Assembly: GCA_021776885.1 (NCBI GenBank)
Contig: JAJFFA010000497.1
Span: 1-6,460 of the forward strand
Source of the DNA: Planctomycetota bacterium
Lineage (GTDB): Bacteria > Planctomycetota > UBA1135 > GCA-002686595
Direction: 5' to 3'
DNA: 6,460 nucleotides
How positions within the stretch are numbered: position 1 is the stretch's first letter; each line of letters begins with the position of its first letter. Shown piece by piece: positions 1 through 4,601 of this stretch. Under the pieces are notes generated by a model, which saw only the letters and a program-made list of their open reading frames with translations, was not told the origin of the DNA and did not search any database. The position numbers were made by a program, and so were the translations under genes.

Positions 1-639
1 CGCCAGGACAGCGAGGCTGCGCGGGCCGAGGTCGCGCGCGCGAGCTTCGCGTCCGTGGCCGGCGCCGTCGCAGCAGCGGTGCATGACGCCCGCGACGCCT
101 TCACGCGTCCGCGCCCGGGCCTGTTCCACCTGGACGGCGACACGAGCATGAGCCAGCCCGAGCTGGTGCGCCTCGATGGGCGCCCCGGGGAGCCGACGCA
201 CCTGTCCCTCGTGGTCGACGTCGTCCAGCGCGACATCAGCGCCCAGGGCGGCTTCGAGCGCGCCGAGGCGCATCTGGGGGGCCGGGTCTTCGACCTGACC
301 GACGCCCAGGAGGTGATGATCGAGCGCGACGACTGCCGCGCCAGCATCCGGCCCATGGCGTCGACGGACCTGCCCGCGGGCTGGATCCGCAAGCGCTTCG
401 ACGTGGCGCTGCCCATCAAGGCGGCCTTCGCGGGGACGGACGGGGGCGGCGCAGTGCTCCTGAACGACGCGGTGCGCCTGATCGTCGCGGACAACCTGCG
501 CGGCGGGCAGCGCTCGTCGTGGACCTTCCCCGTCGATCGCGCCCGGGGCGAGCTGGTCCGAACCATCGAGTCCGCGCTCGCGCGCAGCGACAAGGCCGCC
601 ACGGCCGGCGGCGCCTTCCAGTGGAAACCCAGCAAGTGA
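1..639 (+). CDS. Hypothetical protein, 5'-truncated by window edge
   Basis: The frame is open from base 1 to the TGA at 637-639, giving 212 residues with no start that must be the true one. I do not recognise the family. The first ~35 residues are Ala/Arg-rich and probably helical. The middle (about 60-175) alternates hydrophobic and charged residues as in a beta-rich soluble domain, with segments such as HLSLVVDVVQ and DAVRLIVADN. A Lys/Ala/Gly-rich tail ends in WKPSK. No signal peptide, membrane segment or catalytic motif is visible in the part present; the N-terminus may lie outside. A GTG at 55-57 could start a 194-residue protein, but nothing like a Shine-Dalgarno precedes it and the frame stays open upstream, so I call it partial. 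The stop is 11 nt before the lipoprotein start, suggesting co-transcription with it and possibly a shared envelope role. That it is a real gene is likely from GC-biased third positions; its function is unknown. Confidence 0.7.
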   Translation, partial: RQDSEAARAEVARASFASVAGAVAAAVHDARDAFTRPRPGLFHLDGDTSMSQPELVRLDGRPGEPTHLSLVVDVVQRDISAQGGFERAEAHLGGRVFDLTDAQEVMIERDDCRASIRPMASTDLPAGWIRKRFDVALPIKAAFAGTDGGGAVLLNDAVRLIVADNLRGGQRSSWTFPVDRARGELVRTIESALARSDKAATAGGAFQWKPSK

Positions 640-650
640 GGCGCTCGAAC

Positions 651-2786
651 ATGTTCCGTTTCTCGCGACAAGAGTCCCGTTCCCAGGCCCGCACTCCGCT
701 CCTGGGCGAGGTGACGGGCCCGAACCTTGGGCACCTCTCCTTCGGCGCCGGTGTCCTGGTCTGCCTCGGCCTGGTCGCGCTCCTGGGGGGCTGCGGCGCC
801 GCCTACGGCGTGATCTTCGGGGCCTCGGGATCCTCGTCGGGTTCGGCCAGCTCGAACGACGGCGGCGGCGGCAACCCGGCGACGCCCTTGCTGCTCCTGG
901 GTCAGACCCCGGCCGACGGCGAGCTGGCGGCGGAACCCGAGCGCGGCGTGGACTTCAGTGGCGGGACGGCGCGCTACCTGGCCCTGACCCTGGACTTCGA
1001 CCAGCCCGTCGACCCGGCCAGCTTCGTCTCGAGCCACGTGACGATCCTCGAGGAAGGCTCGCCGCTCAATGCGTTCGACGACCTGGTCGCGGGCGTCCAG
1101 GTCAACGGCGCGAGCCTCGACGTGTGGTTCGTGCGGCCCATGATCTGGCGCTCGACCTACCAGGTCAGCCTGGGGACCGGCGTGACCAGCGCCGACGGTG
1201 GTGCCCTCGACCTGGCGGCGACCTGGAGCTTCGACGTGCGCGACGGCCAGGTGGGGCCGCGCGAGACGGTGAACTTCCCCGCCTCGGTGCGCGCCCTGGC
1301 GGTGACCGAAGACCTGACGAGCCTGGCGCTGCTCGAGGGCGACAACCAGGGCAACAACATCGTCGCCGTGTCGTCGGCCGCCCCGGGCGAGGACTTCGAC
1401 CTGGGCGTCGTGCTGCGCAACTCGGCCCTCGTCACGGGTGAGGCGCAGCTCACGATCTCGCCCCTCGACGACAGCCTGCGTTCGGTCGCCTGGCTCGAGG
1501 GCGAGCCGAGCTGCTCGATGATGGGCCCCGACCCCCTCTCGGAGCTGTGGGTCAGTCAGTTCATCAATGGTGCCTGGGAGGACGACATCAGCGGCGACGG
1601 GCGGCGCGTCGATGGTTCGCTCGCCGCCACGGGCGAGCACCTCTCCTGGAACCCGGAGATCCGCTACATGGCGGACGGCGAGACCGTCGCCGTCTTCTGG
1701 GGCTGGACGGACTACGACAACCTCGACCTCGAGTTCGACACCTGGCAGGTCTGGGCCGCGCGGCGCCCCCTGGGCGGCGACTGGCTTCCGGCCGAAATGG
1801 TCTCCAGCGGGACCACGGCCCGGGTGGGCTGGCCCACTGTGGCGCTCAGCCCGGACAGCACCCGCCTGTACGCCCTGTGGGGGCTGGCCGAGTGTGTCGA
1901 CTGCACGGTCGACGACATCTTCGACGGTGCCGACACGATGCGTCACTCGTCCTGGGAGATGTCGGTCTACGAAGCGGGGGCCTGGTCCGCCGTGACGAGT
2001 CTCTTGCCTCCGCCGCCGAGTCCGGGGCTTTCGCGTCCCACGGACATGCACGTCCTCGCGGGAGACCTGGCCGTCGTCTTCGGGCGCTCGGCGACGATGG
2101 GAATCCTGGCCTACACGATCGACCTGGCCCTGGGTGAGCTCGTCGGCCCCGTTCCGATCGACAACGGGGGCGAGACCTTCATGAACGAGGACCGGGTCTT
2201 CGCGACGGGCAACAACATCTGCGGACGCTTCGGCAGCATCCGGCGCAACCTACGCGTGCGCTCGCCCGTGGCCACGCTCCTGCCCTCGGGCACCGAGCTG
2301 GTGGTCACCTGGGCAGGTCACGACCTCAACGAGTTCTCGATCGATGATGACCTGAGGATCGCGCGCTACGACGTCATCGGCGGGACCTGGACCTCCGCGC
2401 TGGTCAACGTGCCCCTCGATCCGCTCAACTTCTCGTCCTTCTTCCAGGCGGCTGGTGTGCAACTCGACGATGCCGGCGGCATGACCCTCGGTTGGGAGTA
2501 CGAGGCCATCCGCGACCTGGACGCGGACGGTGAGGTCGATCCGGACGAGCCTCTGGTCAGCTACGTCCTCGCGGCGCGCTCGATCGACGGCGGAATCAAC
2601 TTCGACCCCGTGCAGGTGGAGGGCGTCGTCGCTCCGGACGGCATCCTCAGCGATCCCTCGCCCTGTGCGCGGGGGCTGGTCCTGGGCCAGACTCCGGCGT
2701 CCGGGCGCCTGATCTTCGGCTGGGGGGAGCTGTCCGCATGCACGGGCGGGAATCCCGTGGGCATCGTCGTGCGGCGCTTCGAGTAG
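651..2786 (+). CDS. Predicted secreted lipoprotein with SbsA/Big_5-like Ig domain and seven-fold propeller-like repeat
   Basis: This encodes 711 residues. The N-terminus carries Arg3, 6, 10 and 14, then a hydrophobic stretch (about 31-47) ending in the lipobox LGGC, with Cys48 as the predicted lipidation site. A Gly/Ser/Asn linker (about 56-78) follows. Residues ~85-196 resemble an SbsA/Big_5 Ig-like domain: TPADGE opening, a DQPVDPASF segment, YQVSLGTGV, and a closing TWSFDV. From ~222 to the end there are seven imperfect units of ~52-83 residues, each with an inner strand such as TVAVFWGW or ELVVTWAG and a closing strand ending G-x-W/F (F249, W309, W378, W445, L497, W580, F651). The last matches an Asp-box (SIDGGINF, 644-651). 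A final half unit (686-711) could close the ring. Acidic loops recur; DLDADGEVDPDE (622-633) fits a calcium loop. The ATG at 651 is preceded by GAGG (638-641) at 9 nt. A GTG at 711 would give a shorter signal peptide without basic residues. Function is unknown; surface binding or adhesion is inference. Confidence 0.85.
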   Translation: MFRFSRQESRSQARTPLLGEVTGPNLGHLSFGAGVLVCLGLVALLGGCGAAYGVIFGASGSSSGSASSNDGGGGNPATPLLLLGQTPADGELAAEPERGVDFSGGTARYLALTLDFDQPVDPASFVSSHVTILEEGSPLNAFDDLVAGVQVNGASLDVWFVRPMIWRSTYQVSLGTGVTSADGGALDLAATWSFDVRDGQVGPRETVNFPASVRALAVTEDLTSLALLEGDNQGNNIVAVSSAAPGEDFDLGVVLRNSALVTGEAQLTISPLDDSLRSVAWLEGEPSCSMMGPDPLSELWVSQFINGAWEDDISGDGRRVDGSLAATGEHLSWNPEIRYMADGETVAVFWGWTDYDNLDLEFDTWQVWAARRPLGGDWLPAEMVSSGTTARVGWPTVALSPDSTRLYALWGLAECVDCTVDDIFDGADTMRHSSWEMSVYEAGAWSAVTSLLPPPPSPGLSRPTDMHVLAGDLAVVFGRSATMGILAYTIDLALGELVGPVPIDNGGETFMNEDRVFATGNNICGRFGSIRRNLRVRSPVATLLPSGTELVVTWAGHDLNEFSIDDDLRIARYDVIGGTWTSALVNVPLDPLNFSSFFQAAGVQLDDAGGMTLGWEYEAIRDLDADGEVDPDEPLVSYVLAARSIDGGINFDPVQVEGVVAPDGILSDPSPCARGLVLGQTPASGRLIFGWGELSACTGGNPVGIVVRRFE
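1314..2783 (+). repeat. Seven-unit degenerate protein repeat (beta-propeller-like) within the lipoprotein
   Basis: This marks the protein-level repeat. Inner-strand anchors are L228, W281, W350, W410, F477, W554, W615 and W691; closing-strand anchors are F249, W309, W378, W445, L497, W580 and F651. Unit length is 52-83 residues, usually 60-71, typical of propeller blades. Acidic loops fall between the two anchors in units 3, 4, 6 and 7 (around residues 354-363, 414-428, 558-568 and 622-633). There is no repetition at DNA level, so duplication would be ancient. The assignment was made by eye; a structure prediction could change the blade count. Confidence 0.6.
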
Positions 2787-2794
2787 CCGCCCCC

Positions 2795-2822
2795 TTGGAG
2801 GCCGGGCGCCTCGCTCTATAGA
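2795..2822 (+). promoter_or_regulatory. Possible sigma-70-type promoter for trxB-SDR-argS
   Basis: TTGGAG (2795-2800) and TATAGA (2817-2822) are separated by 16 nt. They match TTGACA at 3 of 6 and TATAAT at 4 of 6 positions. It lies in the only sizeable gap of the window and would start RNA near 2829, within the inverted repeat at 2823-2851. TATAGA stands out in very GC-rich DNA, but the -35 match is weak and the organism's promoter consensus is unknown. Confidence 0.35.
2798..2812. repeat. Short hairpin GAGGC-N5-GCCTC, copy 1
   Basis: This is a 5-bp perfect stem (2798-2802 with 2808-2812) and a 5-nt loop, 11 nt after the lipoprotein stop. A nearly identical element (13 of 15 bases) lies at 4573-4587 in the other intergenic gap. 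No T-run follows, so it is not a standard intrinsic terminator. It overlaps the spacer of the possible promoter. Confidence 0.35.
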
Positions 2823-2851
2823 CTGTCCGCCCCTTTTTCCCTGGCGGACAG
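2823..2851. promoter_or_regulatory. Perfect 9-bp inverted repeat upstream of trxB, candidate operator or leader hairpin
   Basis: CTGTCCGCC (2823-2831) and GGCGGACAG (2843-2851) are exact reverse complements around an 11-nt pyrimidine-rich spacer. The arms are 20 bp apart centre to centre, about two helical turns, as for a dimeric regulator binding one DNA face. The dyad begins directly after the possible -10 and ends 6 nt before the trxB ATG. As RNA, the stem would hide the only Shine-Dalgarno-like bases (GGCGGA, 2843-2848). The symmetry is certain; operator or translational control is inference, and no regulator is encoded nearby. Confidence 0.5.
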
Positions 2852-2857
2852 AGCCCC

Positions 2858-3796
2858 ATGAGCGAAGTGCACGACGTCATCATCATCGGATCCGGCCCGG
2901 CGGGCTACACGGCGGCCATCTACGCCGCGCGGGCCAACCTGAAGCCCGTGCTGTTCCAGGGCATGCAGCCCGGTGGCCAGCTGACCATCACGACGGACGT
3001 CGAGAACTACCCCGGCTACCCGGAGGGCGTCCTCGGCCCGGAGATGATGGAGGACTTCAAGAGCCAGGCCGAGCGCTTCGGCACCTCGATCCAGTTCGAG
3101 GAGATCATCGAGATCGACCTGTCCAAGCGGCCCTTCCAGATGAAGACCGAGTTCGGCGAGCACGCAGCCAAGGCCGTGATCATCGCCACCGGCGCCAGCG
3201 CCAAGCTGATCGGCCTGGACAGTGAGCGCAAGTTGATGGGCCACGGCGTCTCCGCCTGCGCCACCTGCGACGGCGCCTTCTTCCCCGACAAGGAGGTTCT
3301 GGTCGTGGGCGGCGGCGACACCGCCATGGAGGAGGCGACGTTCCTGACGCGCTACGCCAAGAAGGTCACCGTCGTGCACCGGCGCGAGGAGTTCCGCGCC
3401 TCCAAGATCATGGTCGAGCGCGCCCAGAAGAACCCCAAGATCGACTGGGCCCTCAACCGCGTGGTCACGGACATCATCGCCGGGGAAAACGGCAAGGTGC
3501 GCGCCGCCGTGCTGGAGGACACCCAGAGCGGGGACAGCGCCGAGGTCGAGACCCAGGGCGTGTTCATCGCCATCGGCCACCAGCCCAACTCGACGATCTT
3601 CGAGGGCCAGCTGGACATGGACCCGAACGGCTACATCCTGGTCGAGAAGGGCACGACGCGCACCTCGGTCGAAGGCGTCTTCGCCTGCGGCGACGTGATG
3701 GACCACGTCTACCGCCAGGCGGTCACCGCCGCCGGCACGGGCTGCATGGCCGCGATCGACAGCGAGCGCTGGCTGGAGTCCACCGAAAATGGCTGA
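2858..3796 (+). CDS. trxB: Thioredoxin reductase (NADPH), EC 1.8.1.9
   Basis: This 312-residue cytosolic flavoenzyme passes electrons from NADPH through FAD and a redox disulfide to thioredoxin, keeping cytoplasmic thiols reduced. The length is normal for the bacterial low-molecular-weight type. In order it shows the N-terminal FAD dinucleotide-binding motif GSGPAG (11-16), the PGGQL segment (38-42), the ATG motif (110-112), the redox-active CATC (Cys134 and Cys137, followed by Asp138), the NADPH-binding GGGDTA (151-156) with the HRRxxFRA phosphate-binding segment (174-181), and the C-terminal FAD motif GVFACGDV (273-280). The HRRxxxR basic residues indicate NADPH rather than NADH. No C-terminal thioredoxin fusion is present. 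The ATG at 2858 puts the FAD motif at the usual distance from the N-terminus; the Shine-Dalgarno is weak and lies within an inverted repeat. The last 8 nt overlap the start of the SDR gene, so the two are likely translationally coupled. No thioredoxin gene is in the window. Confidence 0.96.
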   Translation: MSEVHDVIIIGSGPAGYTAAIYAARANLKPVLFQGMQPGGQLTITTDVENYPGYPEGVLGPEMMEDFKSQAERFGTSIQFEEIIEIDLSKRPFQMKTEFGEHAAKAVIIATGASAKLIGLDSERKLMGHGVSACATCDGAFFPDKEVLVVGGGDTAMEEATFLTRYAKKVTVVHRREEFRASKIMVERAQKNPKIDWALNRVVTDIIAGENGKVRAAVLEDTQSGDSAEVETQGVFIAIGHQPNSTIFEGQLDMDPNGYILVEKGTTRTSVEGVFACGDVMDHVYRQAVTAAGTGCMAAIDSERWLESTENG

Positions 3797-4574
3797 GGGC
3801 AGGCTCAGCGGGAAGCACGTCGCCGTCAGCGGCGCGGGAACGGGGATCGGTCGGGCCATCGCCCTGCGCCTGGCGCGCGAGGGGGCCAGCCTGTCGCTCC
3901 TGGCCCGTGACCGCGGCCGGCTCGACGAGACCGCCGAGCTGGCGGCCGCTTCGCAGGTCTTCGTCATGCCCTGCGACGTGCGCGATCGCGTCGCGGTCGA
4001 CTCGGCGCTCGACGCCGCGGCCGCGGCCTGCGGCCCACTGCACGCCTTCATCGCCAACGCCGGGATCGGCGGCCCCAACGAGGCCGGGGCGGACGACCGC
4101 TTCGACGACCTGGTGGCGACCAACCTGATCGGGACCTACTCCTGCTTCCGTGCCGCCGAGCGCAACCTGGCGCCGAGCGACGAGCAGGGCACTGCACGCC
4201 ACCTGGTCGCGATCTCCTCGATCCTGGCGCGCATCGGCGTCCCGGGCTACTCGGGCTACTGTGCGTCGAAGGCCGCGCTGCTCGGGCTGGTGCGCGCCCT
4301 CGCGGCCGAGCTCGCGCCGCAGAACGTGCAGGTCAACGCGGTCTGCCCCGGCTGGGTCGACACGTCCATGGCCCACGAGGGGCTCGAGGGCATGGCCGCG
4401 GGCATGGGGGTGAGCAAGGACGAGGCCCACGCCATCGCCATGCAGGCGGTGCCCCTGGGTCGCATGAGCGCGCCCCACGATGTGGCGGGGCTGGTCGAAT
4501 GGCTCATCTCCCAGGACGCCCGGGGCGTCACCGGTCAGGGACTCGACATGAACGGCGGAGCCTTCATGTCCTGA
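3789..4574 (+). CDS. Short-chain dehydrogenase/reductase (SDR), classical type, probably NADPH-dependent
   Basis: This is a 261-residue Rossmann-fold oxidoreductase, the usual size of classical SDRs. The cofactor-binding glycine motif is GAGTGIG (15-21). LAR at 38-40 puts an Arg at the end of the second strand, which in this family favours NADP(H). CDV (62-64) is the adenine-contact acidic motif and NAG (90-92) the structural motif. The catalytic tetrad is Asn112, Ser144, Tyr157 and Lys161 (YCASK), and PGWVDTSM (187-194) follows the substrate pocket. A C-terminal GVTGQGLDMNGG resembles FabG-like members. It probably reduces a keto group or oxidises an alcohol; the substrate cannot be read from sequence. 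FabG-like 3-oxoacyl reductase or a 3-hydroxyacyl-CoA dehydrogenase are options, but no fatty-acid or polyketide genes are nearby. The ATG at 3789 lies inside the trxB 3' end (ATGGCTGA), with GGAG at 3775-3778, 10 nt upstream. It ends 27 nt before argS. Confidence 0.93.
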   Translation: MAEGRLSGKHVAVSGAGTGIGRAIALRLAREGASLSLLARDRGRLDETAELAAASQVFVMPCDVRDRVAVDSALDAAAAACGPLHAFIANAGIGGPNEAGADDRFDDLVATNLIGTYSCFRAAERNLAPSDEQGTARHLVAISSILARIGVPGYSGYCASKAALLGLVRALAAELAPQNVQVNAVCPGWVDTSMAHEGLEGMAAGMGVSKDEAHAIAMQAVPLGRMSAPHDVAGLVEWLISQDARGVTGQGLDMNGGAFMS

Positions 4575-4589
4575 GGCCGCGTGCCTCGG
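4571..4589. repeat. Hairpin at SDR stop codon, copy 2 of the GAGGC-N5-GCCTC element
   Basis: CTGAGGC (4571-4577) pairs with GCCTCGG (4583-4589), giving a 7-bp stem with one G-T wobble and loop CGCGT. The core GAGGC-N5-GCCTC (4573-4587) matches the element at 2798-2812 in 13 of 15 positions. It contains the SDR stop codon and partly overlaps the argS ribosome binding site (GGAAG, 4588-4592). No T-run follows, so read-through into argS is expected. It may tune argS translation, or may be chance in GC-rich sequence. Confidence 0.4.
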
Positions 4590-4592
4590 AAG
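4588..4592 (+). promoter_or_regulatory. Ribosome binding site of argS
   Basis: GGAAG lies 9 nt before the ATG at 4602, a good spacing. It decides the start against an in-frame GTG at 4581, which would add only seven residues and for which this site would lie inside the coding region. Confidence 0.6.
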
Positions 4593-4601
4593 CGACAACC
4601 C

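Noticed and set aside
519..650. Upstream extension of the lipoprotein frame to 519
   Set aside because: The added residues are Arg-rich shadow sequence of the preceding gene. The ATG at 651 has a GAGG at 9 nt and gives a sensible signal peptide.
2730..2750. Second copy of the trxB dyad (CTGTCCGC ... GGCGGG) in the lipoprotein 3' end
   Set aside because: The right arm is imperfect, the arm spacing differs (15 rather than 20 bp), and it lies in coding sequence.
2798..2812. Intrinsic terminator after the lipoprotein gene
   Set aside because: The stem is only 5 bp and no T-run follows; the nearest T-run (2834-2838) is in the loop of the next dyad.
2816..4123. A 435-codon minus-strand open frame over trxB
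   Set aside because: It is a shadow of GC-rich coding sequence with a repetitive Ala/Val/Asp/Leu/Gly composition, and it covers well-supported plus-strand genes.
4581..4601. In-frame GTG start for argS seven codons upstream
   Set aside because: It has no good ribosome binding site, overlaps the hairpin at the SDR stop, and the ATG at 4602 has GGAAG at 9 nt.
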